Shown piece by piece: positions 41,401 to 46,340 of a DNA stretch of 56,585 bases. Below the pieces are notes generated by a model. That model worked only from the letters and a program-made list of their open reading frames with translations, was not told the DNA's origin and did no database searches. Source of the DNA: Helochares maculicollis (Eukaryota > Arthropoda > Insecta > Coleoptera > Hydrophilidae); assembly GCA_033557835.1 (NCBI GenBank), contig JAWQRO010000109.1, positions 1 through 56,585 of the forward strand, written 5' to 3'. Each line of letters opens with the position of its first letter. The first letter of the stretch is position 1. The position numbers and the translations under genes were made by a program.

Positions 41401-42937
41401 TACCGCTTCGGCATTGAACATTTGTATACTAGATGGAAAAAGGTTGTTGATAGCGAAGGTGAATATATTGTTGATTATAAATAAAAACTTATTAAAAATG
41501 TAGTCGTGTGAATTTAACTTAAGAAAACGACATTACTTTCCGGCCCCCTTAATATATTGCAAACGAATTGATTGCCCGTATTAATCCGCTTGCACTGATG
41601 ATTCTTTCGGCCACTGCTGATTCCTCCCTCGAGGACCTGACATAGCCGTCAAAGCAACTTTCTCGGCAGATCCAGAGAAATAGATTGTAAAGAAACGTTT
41701 CATAGTCTCACAAGCATACCTTGTATAACCATCATTTGATATTCTTAATGAGAGCAGCTCTTTCAACTTGCCTCTGTGCAAAACAAGATAATCATGAGTT
41801 TTCATTGTAATTTTCATTGCAAACTACGACATTTTATGACAGTATTGTGAAATAAGATGTAACTATTGTATGTCTACAGGTATCCTAGATACAATATTAA
41901 GCGTGCAACCTAAAGAGGGTGGAAGTCAAGGTGGAGAAACTCGGGAAAGCATTGTTTACTCGTTGGCTGAGGATATGTTAGAAAAGTTACCTAAGCAGTA
42001 CAACAGTTTTGAAGTTAAAGAAGCTTTACATAGGATGGGCGCGCTATTGCCAATGAACATATTTCTAAGGCAAGAAATTGACCGAATTCAAAGGGTTATT
42101 AAGCAAGTAAGAAACTTCTGGAGAAGCAGACATGCGCTTTACTTATTAATGTTAAAACCTTTAGGTTTTCACCACACTTTGCGACTTAAAATTAGCTATT
42201 GATGGCACCATTGTAATGAGTCAAGGTCTTCGAGACGCGTTGGATGCCATGTACGATGCGAGGATTCCAGAACAATGGCAAAAGGTATTTAAATTCTGTG
42301 TTGTAAAGAGCGTGACGTTTATATAGATGTCTAACTTTAAGGTGTCTTGGGAATCCGCCACTTTAGGATTTTGGTACACTGAGCTTTTGGAACGAGATGT
42401 GCAATTCAGAACTTGGTGTCACAATGGAAAGCCAAATGTTTTTTGGATGACTGGATTTTTCAACCCTCAAGGATTTCTAACAGCTATGAGACAAGTATAG
42501 TTTTGAAAAAATACATTCATGGACCGTACCTTCATTTTGAATAATTTTAGGATGTTACAAGAGCACATAAAGGATGGGCTCTAGACTCTGTCGTTCTACA
42601 GAATCTTATTACCCGCTATAACAAAGAAGACTTAAAGGAAGGACCCACTGAGGGAGTATATGTCCATGGACTATTTTTAGAGGGTGCGAGTCTTGATAGG
42701 CGTTCAGGAAAACTAATTGAAAGTAAACCGAAAGTGCTCTACGAGCAGATGCCTGTTATTTACATTTACGCCATTAACACAACAGCAGGCAAAGATCCGA
42801 AATTATATGAATGTCCAATCTATAGAAAACCGCAACGCACAGACCAAAAATATGTGGGCTCAATTGATTTCGAAACAGATCATAATCCTAGACATTGGAC
42901 ATTAAGAGGTGTCGCTCTATTATGTGACATTAAATAA
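2311..42937 (+). CDS. DNAH5/DNAH8: Axonemal dynein heavy chain, DNAH5/DNAH8 type (whole gene, 55 coding exons)
   Basis: Motor subunit of the ciliary/flagellar outer dynein arm: a minus-end-directed microtubule ATPase that makes axonemes beat. I joined 55 exons by GT-AG borders and phase. The sum is 14,001 nt, giving about 4,666 aa, against roughly 4,600-4,700 aa known for DNAH5 and DNAH8. No frameshift or internal stop was needed. P-loops seen: GPAGTGKT (AAA1, about residue 1994), GPSGAGKT (AAA2, about 2276), GEQGSAKT (AAA3, about 2633) and GVGGSGKQS (AAA4, about 2997). Walker B of AAA1 is CFDEFNRI. The C-terminus ends VALLCDIK, like the vertebrate proteins. The ATG at 2311 is preceded by an in-frame TAA at 2290-2292. 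A noncoding or coding 5' exon spliced at the AG ending 2295 cannot be excluded. DNAH5 and DNAH8 cannot be told apart by eye; the Drosophila relatives are CG9492 and Y-linked kl-3. Confidence 0.95.
2371..4171 (+). other. Intron 1 of the dynein gene
   Basis: Donor GAG|GTAAAA, acceptor TTCTCTTTCAG. Two short open stretches (2903-3163 and 3208-3399) are Lys-rich and match nothing I recognise. They may be old transposon debris or chance. Confidence 0.5.
4845..5301 (+). other. Intron 3 of the dynein gene
   Basis: 457 bp, GT-AG, acceptor ATTATTCACAG. I see nothing else in it. Confidence 0.7.
5700..5835 (-). mobile_element. Non-LTR (RTE-like) reverse transcriptase fragment
   Basis: The - strand reads SRKGVRQGDSISPSLFIATL followed by EHAFRRLNWDNYG. 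The GVRQGDxISPxLF motif is reverse transcriptase motif B of RTE-type non-LTR elements. Only about 40 codons survive, with no recognisable ends. Confidence 0.75.
6022..6352. repeat. Short inverted repeat pair
   Basis: TTCAAAGCGACAATAT at 6022-6037 is the reverse complement of 6337-6352. The match does not extend outward, so it may be chance or the remnant of a small hairpin element. Confidence 0.35.
8692..10733 (+). CDS. DNAH5/DNAH8: Dynein heavy chain exons 5-11: tail, DHC_N1 region
   Basis: Exons 8692-8895, 8958-9202, 9264-9371, 9427-9751, 9810-10033, 10130-10277 and 10345-10733 (residues about 219-767). This is the N-terminal tail, which binds the other heavy chains and the intermediate chains of the outer arm. 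Diagnostic blocks: DELEYWKKR, EAKDNAKFIQALEK, YNTSERTSALMVKITNQMI, FNFSENYVFGKF, YDYLDQRNAQFDLDF and PPIAGRIKWARSL. All have direct counterparts in DNAH5. Exon 6 begins inside a codon (phase 1), and its first in-frame segment reads through TTG rather than an ATG, so ATG-based gene finders may trim it. Confidence 0.93.
10734..12473 (+). other. Intron 11 of the dynein gene
   Basis: 1.74 kb. Part of it (about 11,815-12,110) is much richer in GC than the rest of the intron and open on both strands over about 90 codons, then 12,127-12,351 is open on the - strand (HCRKWTIMRRNLKVRSL). The composition suggests an inserted element, perhaps a retroelement gag region, but no motif is diagnostic. Confidence 0.4.
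12474..14345 (+). CDS. DNAH5/DNAH8: Dynein heavy chain exons 12-16: tail, after DHC_N1
   Basis: Exons 12474-12662, 12716-12971, 13026-13274, 13329-13498 and about 14064-14345 (residues 767-1149). Blocks PHLVKLTTIIQPGLTNLTW, KSLMVEEAVEEIL, SLLIPKVAIQPTLEDVQ and SHVMENKEVVKTLSLLST match the DNAH5 tail in order. Exon 14 begins with a short acidic, Gln/Ser-rich linker and exon 16 contains a strongly basic stretch (KTKEEDFRTRRRRLYRLM). Both are variable in the family. The exon 16 acceptor at 14063/14064 (CCTGCAAG|GAA) is my best guess because it keeps phase 0. An alternative AG after GCGGATCAG would shorten the exon by about 90 nt without breaking the frame. Confidence 0.85.
14346..15985 (+). other. 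Intron 16 of the dynein gene
   Basis: 1.64 kb, acceptor AACTGTTGTAG. I see no recognisable element in it. Confidence 0.6.
15986..18656 (+). CDS. DNAH5/DNAH8: Dynein heavy chain exons 17-20: end of tail, start of linker
   Basis: Exons 15986-16227, 17589-17775, 17836-18117 and 18177-18656 (residues 1149-1546). The segment runs from the neck into the linker domain (DHC_N2), the lever that swings during the power stroke. Diagnostic blocks: KKYRREMDYVYAVINEM, RPIRDLDDVRMVMDTLKKI, SGEELFGLPQTDYP, SYYDIPWGEVNIEEINNEL and FQNRCRKLPKGLKEWPAFF. Exon 17 ends in phase 2 (AA|GTAAGT) and joins exon 18 to restore a lysine. The second half of exon 20 is nearly colinear with the vertebrate linker, with no visible insertions or deletions. 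Confidence 0.94.
16380..17160 (+). mobile_element. mariner transposon relic in intron 17
   Basis: The + strand, with several frame changes, gives the mariner helix-turn-helix region (SFKKGNFDVGDKELSSLPNK, then FEWEELEQIL and TKQLNVTLAATSKPL), the segment around the first catalytic Asp (GDKNWISY, then LGxxxQPSTST), IWWDxKGV-like sequence decayed to CCISGGIIKEW, and DNARPH near 16,980 with the second Asp. The last part (PYSPD region) is decayed (LYPIRLLVSP). This is an inactive copy, and no ends were identified with confidence. Confidence 0.8.
19795..20000 (+). mobile_element. Non-LTR (Jockey-like) reverse transcriptase fragment
   Basis: Reads NLLSKGIFRDRWKSANVRSI, FKIGDR and a decayed NYRPIS-like SNSVLSR, then FESK after a frame change. 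This is the start of the RT domain of Jockey-type elements (family: GxFPxxWKxxxxxPIxKxGdxxxxxNYRPIS). It is short and broken. Confidence 0.7.
20555..21005 (-). mobile_element. BEL/Pao LTR retrotransposon pol C-terminus (integrase end plus DUF5641)
   Basis: On the - strand, in order: LAALFARVEAILNSQSHCS (integrase end of BEL/Pao, family ...IEAxLNSRPL), LVGSPVL and FSWWQLLQKS (family LxGxPL / RWQLLQ), then GYVVLLYDPSSSALSWKFGR followed by IENVYPSNNN and VRTKYGTLIRPVVKI, which is the DUF5641 domain ending BEL/Pao polyproteins. Stops and a frame change break it. No LTRs were seen. Confidence 0.8.
21444..22737 (+). CDS. DNAH5/DNAH8: Dynein heavy chain exons 21-22: linker (DHC_N2)
   Basis: Exons 21444-22331 (888 bp, the longest exon) and 22513-22737 (residues 1546-1917). 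This is the core of the linker: TRGELLLRGDTT-like block (here NRGELLLRGDTTAETIGQL), LEAVFVGGDIARQLPKEAK, PRFFFVSDPALLEILGQAS and SIIRQANCTINDINFNLLL. Exon 22 carries GLLGLQMIWTRDAELAL and RTKFETLITIHVHQRDIFD, the last linker helices before AAA1. Conservation is high and continuous, so this block is the best part of the gene for confirming the family assignment. Confidence 0.96.
22794..24811 (+). CDS. DNAH5/DNAH8: Dynein heavy chain exons 23-27: AAA1, the main ATPase site
   Basis: Exons 22794-22966, 23025-23203, 23739-23926, 24262-24456 and 24515-24811 (residues 1917-2261). AAA1 is the catalytic site that powers movement. Walker A GPAGTGKTETVKDMGK lies in exon 24 and Walker B GSWGCFDEFNRIELPVLS in exon 25. 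Exon 26 holds the segment NPGYAGRKELPENLK with the sensor region and arginine-finger area (MMVPDRQIIIRVKLASCGF). Exon 27 holds DFGLRNILSVLRTLGAAKR and VMRVLRDMNLSKLIDEDEP. All ATPase residues one would check are present, so the motor is predicted to be active. Confidence 0.97.
23204..23738 (+). other. Intron 24 of the dynein gene
   Basis: 535 bp between the AAA1 P-loop exon and the Walker B exon. I see nothing in it. Confidence 0.6.
23927..24261 (+). other. Intron 25 of the dynein gene
   Basis: 335 bp, GT-AG, acceptor TGTGTTTCTAG. Nothing recognisable in it. Confidence 0.6.
24990..25880 (+). mobile_element. mariner transposon relic in intron 27
   Basis: The + strand shows NMDVENEACSGRPVVENVDK followed by IIETVE (mariner N-terminal region, family GNFDVxDxxRSGRPxxxxxDKI), KKKLELWMSHEF, KRLVIGD (around the first catalytic Asp), and at the end EVCDNKLVKFFTNRNENFFN, then IIKLPSNLTRDFEQTGAYLI, the mariner C-terminus. 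The middle has many frame changes and stops. It differs clearly from the other mariner copies in the window, so it is a separate insertion from another lineage. Confidence 0.8.
26127..27231 (+). CDS. DNAH5/DNAH8: Dynein heavy chain exons 28-31: AAA2
   Basis: Exons 26127-26245, 26319-26446, 26505-26906 and 26960-27231 (residues 2261-2568). AAA2 binds nucleotide structurally. Walker A GPSGAGKTTC is in exon 28. MFGRLDVATNDWTDGIFS, LDGPVDSIWIENLNSVLDD and FEPHNIDNASPATVSRNGM follow. Exon 31 carries an acidic insert (EEEVSAAKSDHDADDEITDD) between AAA2 and AAA3 that is longer than the matching loop in the vertebrate proteins. The exon 31 donor is inferred at GAT|GTACGA (27231/27232), the only site I saw that keeps the phase with exon 32. 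Confidence 0.94.
27293..30308 (+). CDS. DNAH5/DNAH8: Dynein heavy chain exons 32-36: AAA3
   Basis: Exons 27293-27727, 28878-28995, 29049-29332, 29807-30015 and 30070-30308 (residues 2568-2996). AAA3 is the regulatory nucleotide site. Walker A GEQGSAKT and Walker B VFIDDINLPEIN are in exon 32. GGGRNDIPSRLKRQFCIFNC and KFHYVFSLRDLSRIWQGM follow in exon 34. Exons 35 and 36 are split by a 54-nt intron (30016-30069) that contains no stop and is a multiple of three, so a naive reading runs straight through it. The family sequence (VDF-[LM]-RDAPE) argues it is removed. An acidic EEGEDADME stretch follows in exon 36. Confidence 0.94.
27935..28740 (-). mobile_element. Jockey-type non-LTR reverse transcriptase fragment in intron 32
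   Basis: The - strand reads, with frame changes: VDVSQSFDKVWHDGLSY (RT motif A), IKSGVLQGSVLE (motif B), TILGIFADDAIVLIL (catalytic FADD box), LQEHLLKIEDRLAKWRIKI, SVKYLDIHLDSRLNWR, MRELNWLLGRKLKNA and ELWECASISNTAEIQRAQSK. This is the second half of a Jockey RT. Premature stops make it inactive. Confidence 0.88.
29333..29806 (+). other. Intron 34 of the dynein gene
   Basis: 474 bp, GT-AG. I see nothing in it. Confidence 0.6.
30016..30069 (+). other. 54-nt intron 35, in frame and without stops
   Basis: AG|GTTTAT donor (weak) and TTCTTATTTTAG|A acceptor (strong). The length is a multiple of three and the frame stays open (FILQQMKIIYRSYYSYF). Removal gives MRDAPE, matching the family. Confidence 0.75.
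30378..31422 (+). CDS. DNAH5/DNAH8: Dynein heavy chain exons 37-39: AAA4 and first stalk helix
   Basis: Exons 30378-30781, 30835-31061 and 31188-31422 (residues 2996-3285). AAA4 Walker A GVGGSGKQSLTKLSSFIAGY opens exon 37. FIFTDLDIKEEGFLEYLNN, VVFCFSPVGEKFRYRAM and LISGCTIDWFQPWPRDAL follow. Exon 39 holds THVTPKSYL-type residues (here AAHVTPKSYLNFIGGYKSIY) and then the heptad-rich start of the antiparallel coiled-coil stalk (RRMDTGLEKLAEASSSVEVL). The exon 38/39 junction splits an arginine codon (AG|A). Confidence 0.95.
31423..32040 (+). other. Intron 39 of the dynein gene
   Basis: 618 bp, GT-AG. I see no recognisable element in it. Confidence 0.6.
32041..34714 (+). CDS. DNAH5/DNAH8: Dynein heavy chain exons 40-44: stalk and microtubule-binding tip
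   Basis: Exons 32041-32227, 32312-32457, 32507-32755, 34047-34275 and 34328-34714 (residues 3285-3684). The coiled-coil stalk carries the microtubule-binding domain. Exon 40 is rich in K/E heptads and ends KPALEEAEAALNTIKPAH. Exons 41-42 hold the tip (KLGRPPHLIMRIMDCVLILF, SWPESLKLMASATFLLQL, YNMDTAKRVCGDVAGL). Exon 43 is the returning helix (EDLAAAEQQLEEREQSLRD). Exon 44 leads into AAA5 with RLVGDVLLATGFLSYCGP and TKSRSYPLLIDPQNQGKMWI. Confidence 0.95.
32960..33180 (-). mobile_element. RTE-like non-LTR C-terminal fragment in intron 42
   Basis: The - strand reads VKILRRLTGIMLTNRRRNTD followed by IIYEYSFQGICNDLK. This resembles the segment after the RT domain in RTE-like elements (family EMRxLRRIxGxTRxDRxRNxDI). 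It is short, with no ends visible. Confidence 0.65.
33480..33620 (+). mobile_element. RTE-like reverse transcriptase motif A fragment in intron 42
   Basis: The + strand reads KGTACFILIDTRKAFDRVRI followed by EQIWKILRNREV, RT motif A with the catalytic Asp (family IDxxKAFDxV, WxxLxxRGV). It lies opposite in orientation to the RTE-like piece about 300 bp to its left. Confidence 0.75.
34771..36698 (+). CDS. DNAH5/DNAH8: Dynein heavy chain exons 45-49: AAA5 to AAA6
   Basis: Exons 34771-35474, 35531-35779, 35848-36016, 36080-36232 and 36291-36698 (residues 3684-4245). Blocks KPLLIEDIDLELDPVIDNVL, LYITTKLPNPAYSPEISAKT, VTMLGLEDQLLGRVIL, ARGSILYFLIVEMSNVN and KGGASLDLNAVQPKPFRWI are all in family order. 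Exon 49 carries SVSMGQGQEIVARDM and NGGWVLLQNIHLSLPF. The exon 48 donor is inferred at ATTC|GTAGGT (36232/36233), because only that phase restores the frame before SVSMGQ. A second GT four bases later would break it. Confidence 0.93.
36748..37848 (-). mobile_element. mariner transposon copy in intron 49, with both ends
   Basis: Imperfect terminal inverted repeats CCAAGTGTACAAATGTGAAA (left end) and CCAGGTGTAGAAGTATGAAA (right end, reverse complement), each flanked by TA (36746-36747 and 37849-37850), the mariner target duplication. Inside, the - strand shows EKSGFILRIPS, IVNVINN, KRQHQVIVLHDN followed by TVQYTAKSARDTLETL (second catalytic Asp region) and GSYEHVKTW-like sequence. Frame changes make it inactive. 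It is about 1.1 kb, slightly shorter than a full mariner (about 1.3 kb). Confidence 0.82.
37938..42937 (+). CDS. DNAH5/DNAH8: Dynein heavy chain exons 50-55: AAA6 and C-terminal domain
   Basis: Exons 37938-38131, 38186-38369, 41880-42106, 42165-42284, 42342-42494 and 42551-42937 (residues 4245-4666). Exon 50 has WNIPYEFNQADF and GEVQYGGRVTDDFDKRLL. Exon 51 has EVFGLHGNADITYQ. Exon 52 has MNIFLRQEIDRIQRVI. Exon 53 has LKLAIDGTIVMSQGLRDAL. Exon 54 has FWMTGFFNPQGFLTAMRQ. Exon 55 has GVYVHGLFLEGASLDRR, ESKPKVLYEQMPVIYIYA and ends HWTLRGVALLCDIK followed by TAA. The stop codon overlaps an AATAAA string. This end matches DNAH5/DNAH8 more closely than other dynein classes as far as I can judge from memory. 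Confidence 0.95.
40439..41552 (+). mobile_element. mariner transposon, internally deleted, nested in the non-LTR element
   Basis: Terminal inverted repeats of about 30 bp (CAAAGTAATGTCGTTT on the left, GAAAGTAATGTCGTTT on the reverse complement of the right, both after a G-run and TTA), flanked by TA. The + strand gives RHRMLFEFRKDNTATAATRN, QRWFSKFRSG, SKAGVWVPHNLSE-like ISRAGVWVPHNLSEQNKANR, FDRLITGD-stop-KWVLYD (Glu codon turned to TAA at 41,094-41,096), then HDNARPHCAKRT, HPPYSPDIVPSDNHLFRSLQ and YTRWKKVVDSEGEYI. The stretch between NELPQ and VILQHDN is missing (about 60 codons expected there), so the copy is not autonomous. Confidence 0.92.
40763..40792 (+). repeat. (TCAGG)6 inside the mariner transposase
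   Basis: Six perfect TCAGG units replace the single one that normally encodes part of the FRSG motif. The 25-bp gain shifts the transposase frame by one. Confidence 0.9.
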
Positions 42938-45515
42938 ATTGTTTTGGATCAGAAAATAGTATTAAAAATATTTTGGTACAATATAAGTAATCCGCAATAA
43001 CATCAATAAAGTATTTGTTAGTCAAGTTGAATTTAATTTCTAAATAGTATCGTATCATGAATCATTCAAGACAACAAAAACAGGTTAGTAGTTGGTGCGC
43101 GCACGTCTTTTTGATAATTTTCTGTGTTCTGTAAGTCCGTCTAAGTACGTAGCAGTCGTTTTTTTTAGCCATGCGTATAGTACGCATAAAGGACAAATTC
43201 GTTCTAGATGGTCATGTTACCATAAAACAGAAAAAAAAGATTTTATAATCAAATATTAATTGTTATTATAATTATTCATAATCATCTTTAACAAATCAAC
43301 AACAAATACCGTATTTTATATTAGAAGTACACAATAAAAAGATTTAAAGAAAAGTATTAACCATTTCACTTATTGGGGTAAATTGGCCAGTCATTGATGC
43401 TTGCTTTTGATTATTTTTCTTATTCTGCGCTCATCTGGACTAGATTTATTCGAACTCTTATGACTCACTGATTACAAATCAAGCATTGAACCCAATTCTT
43501 AATAAATCGGGTTTTATAATAATTTTCTCCGCAACCAGCAAACTTATCTGGTTGATTTGTCCGGTGTCACTTAATATTGGTTCCTCCTCAACAAAACTAC
43601 TTGCAGAATCATGCCTAATAGCTTTTCGCTTTCTTACGGTGACGGGCTTATCAATCATTTTCTGTCTGATACTTTTTGTTCAATTGTTTTTGTTTAGCTA
43701 TACTTTTATTTTCTATTTTTATTATTTTCTTCTTATTTTACATTCCCACGTTACTATACAAAATATAGTAAAGGGAAGATATTGCGATCATGAAAAAATT
43801 CAGTCTCGAGATTTTGACGGATCTCCGCGTCTTGAGCGCCCCGAAATACATTTTGTCCAATTTTTGGCATGTTTTCTTTGTGTCTAAATGTGTCTGTGTG
43901 AGTATGTAAACGTGTTAGGGCCAAACTGTTTCAGATGGAACAATGAAATTTGGCATACGACTGCTATCACAAAATCGTAGATGCCTTCCAAAGTTTGAGA
44001 CATGTAGGTACATATTTACCTACACAGTTTTGAAATTTTTTAAGTCAACTAGTCTTTAAAATAAAACTAAGCAATTGAAATTTTGTGTACGTCTCAATTG
44101 TTACGAAAAACTGATACATGAAAATTTACTAAATGATCGGAAGTATCATTTTTAAAATTTTTCATATCGAGTAGAATATTGCGTATTGTTGATTATATGC
44201 GTCAAAAAATATACAAAATTCAATGTGTTACTTTTATTCTTCACCGTACTAAGTTTTGTTGTTTAATTATTAAAATTGGTAGATTCTTTTCTGCTGTACA
44301 TACACGGGAACGTTGAGTGGAGATACTCCAGATTTTTTAAGACTTTGTTTAATCTTCTATTCCGTATTGTATACTTTCTTTGTCGGCAATTAATTGTCTC
44401 ATAAATAGCAGAATTTAGAAAAATGAATAATTCAATTCGGTAGACTTTGAGGTAATATAAAACCTTCTATTATGTTCGTTTACTTATATAAAATCATTCT
44501 AGAAAACTTACAAATTAGTCTCAATTTAACTCTTATCGGTGGCTAACTTTATAGATGTAAATTTCGCCAGGTGTAAGTCTCGGTAAGTTTGCAAAACGTT
44601 TTCGGTACTAACAAAATAAGAGTGTTATTAGATCTTATTTATTTTAATGCTTCAAATAATTATTTATGAGTTTTTGTAATGCATTGTTACGATTTTCTAC
44701 TAAAATTGGAACATTTAAAATAATAAAAGTCGTACGTCCGGTGCTCTGTTCATGATGAAATTTTGTATATGCCAGTTACTTTCCTTTTTATAATAATATG
44801 GGAATTTAAAAAGCTCTAGATAAAATATTGAAACTATCAAGGCTAAGCGCTTAACATTACAGAATGAAGACGTCAAAAAGTCAAAATCTAAAGGTCACAG
44901 CAATCTACGATGAAATAATTAAAAATGAAAAATTCGAGATGGAACGTCTTGGGCAAAAATGCAAGAGTGTTAACTTTGAAACTTATATTAGTAATGGCCA
45001 GGATTATAAAATTTCAACCAATACAGTAAAAACATCAAGTGTAAATTTTTTCTTTGATTTGAAAAATTGATTTCTATTTATTGTAATTTCCTCTTCTAAC
45101 TTCTTAATTGTAACAAACTAAAATGGGTCTTTTAACATGAGTATTAAGATATTTTGAAAAATGCCGAGAAGCCTAAAAAGCAAACTGATTAATCAAGAAA
45201 ATCGTAGGAATTGATCTGGGACTGAAGTTGATTTATGGAAATTGATTGAGACGAAATAGAGATCAATCGGATTGGTGGATCACCTTCTTGATTTTTATCT
45301 CATGAAGGCACTGCTCTGCAGTGGGCGCTCAGGCCATAGAGCCAATGATGCTGATATACCCTCAATAAAGTCTACCGGATTGAGGTATTGAAGGCATCCT
45401 TGTTGGTTGGAGGTTCATCAACCGGCCGAATCTCTTTCGTTCTGGTCAAAATTTTGCATTCACTGGACTACATGTCTGCGGTCTGGTCTCAGCAGTTGAT
45501 AAGAATGGATATGCT
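42938..45515. other. Intergenic DNA after the dynein gene
   Basis: Apart from the polyadenylation signal, no gene is recognisable. A 68-codon open frame at 44,864-45,070 (+; starts MKTSKSQNLKV) has a plausible ATG but no known similarity. At 43,850-44,250 motifs such as GAAATTTGGCATACGACTG resemble the noncoding parts of high-copy insect repeats, but I cannot name the family. Confidence 0.4.
43005..43010 (+). terminator. Likely polyadenylation signal of the dynein gene
   Basis: A canonical AATAAA lies 68 nt after the stop codon. Another AATAAA string overlaps the stop codon (42933-42938) and is less likely to be used. A GT/T-rich stretch (GTATTTGTTAGTC) follows directly, as expected of a downstream element. 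Confidence 0.5.
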
Positions 45516-45785
45516 TTGGCCGCAGTAGAAGCCATGTGCTCATGAAGCTTCCATCTTGGACCAAGAATCAACTTATTTTCTATCCCGTTTGGATGCTAAG
45601 GTAAAACGGAAGTGCTTTTATATTCTTATGTTGCTCATCAGTTGCTGCTTTTTCAGGTACCATTGTGGAGACCACGTGCTGAATATTTCCATCGGGGAAC
45701 AAAATTCAACTAATTTTCAATTTAGTTTCGATGTGCTTCTATATTTTTTCTTTGCTTATCACTTGTTTTATTTTCAATTTAGCAC
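45516..45785. repeat. Diverged tandem duplication, offset about 140 bp
   Basis: Unit 1 (about 45,516-45,655) and unit 2 (about 45,656-45,785) share CCA[T/C]GTGCT, TCCATC, ATTCAACT/ATCAACTT with ATTTTC, then TTGCT-ATCA and TTTTCA at matching spacing. Neither unit encodes anything I recognise. Confidence 0.5.
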
Positions 45786-46259
45786 AGGTTACAGAAGAGA
45801 TTAGTTTATTCCTTTATTCATGTTATTAATTGAAAACGGTTAAAAACGCGTGTTTGCTTCAATGATTTAGTGTTTATATTTCTTATATGTCTTGTATTTA
45901 AAATTTTTATGGACTTTAGTTCCTCGACGATAAGTGTGCATGTTCATACCAAATCGGTCTTTAATAATGTTATATAATCTTTTCTGTATAAATACTTATA
46001 TTTGTAAAGGATGGTCTTTGTAAGAAACTTGTTAATTCTGAATCATTTGTACGTGTTGCTAAGCTTGTTCTGCTGAAAAGTAGAATCGGTTATATTTGTT
46101 GAAATGTTTTTAAATATTATGTGTTTATATAAAGAATGGAGTTTTCGTTATACAACCTCAAGTATGACACTAAGCATGAAGATTTTTTTGTAAGTAGAAT
46201 ACGAAACTTGAGGGAAAGTCTAACCAATAAGTACTTTTAAAAAAGATTCTTGTTTACAG

Positions 46260-46340
46260 CTGCAGCCTCAGTCTCAGAGCCGCACCACTCTCCGAGAGTC
46301 TTGTTCACTGAGGAAGGAGTTCTACAATTCAATATAACAG
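46260..46340 (+). CDS. Possible isolated coding exon of an unknown gene
   Basis: An 81-bp block much richer in GC than its surroundings, bounded by acceptor GATTCTTGTTTACAG and donor ACAG|GTATGG. The third frame is open across the whole block and reads AASVSEPHHSPRVLFTEEGV followed by LQFNIT, with phase 2 at the start and phase 1 at the end. No partner exon was found in the window. A - strand reading of the same block is also open (PSSVNKTLGEWCGSETEAA) with an acceptor-like CTCCTTCCTCAG, so the strand is not certain. It could also be a conserved noncoding element. Confidence 0.35.

Larger units (their letters stand above)
38450..41817 (-). mobile_element. Non-LTR retrotransposon (Jockey/R1/LOA-like) in intron 51, split by a mariner
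   Basis: On the - strand from right to left: TMKRFFTIYFSGSAEKV (41,581-41,817; family pre-RT ...HFPGS...), then after the mariner LKSGKTKSYSPISLTSFATK (RT start, about 40,300), HAYQAEKGTEKALNQRMTRM, GVFLDKQDAFDNT (RT motif A), ADDIIILF (catalytic YADD-type box, about 39,820) and WCRAPALSVNPAKAKMVLLT (39,620-39,802). Further left are decayed fragments that may be RNase H and the C-terminus, down to about 38,450. Many stops and frame changes. Removing the mariner at 40,439-41,552 makes the two parts colinear. Confidence 0.78.

Noticed and set aside
43850..44260. A named transposon family in the 3' intergenic region
   Set aside because: Some strings look like high-copy insect repeats, but no coding domain or ends could be seen to support a family name.
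44864..45070. 68-codon open frame as a small gene
   Set aside because: The length is near the chance expectation and there is no similarity or duplicated structure. It is mentioned only in the intergenic entry.
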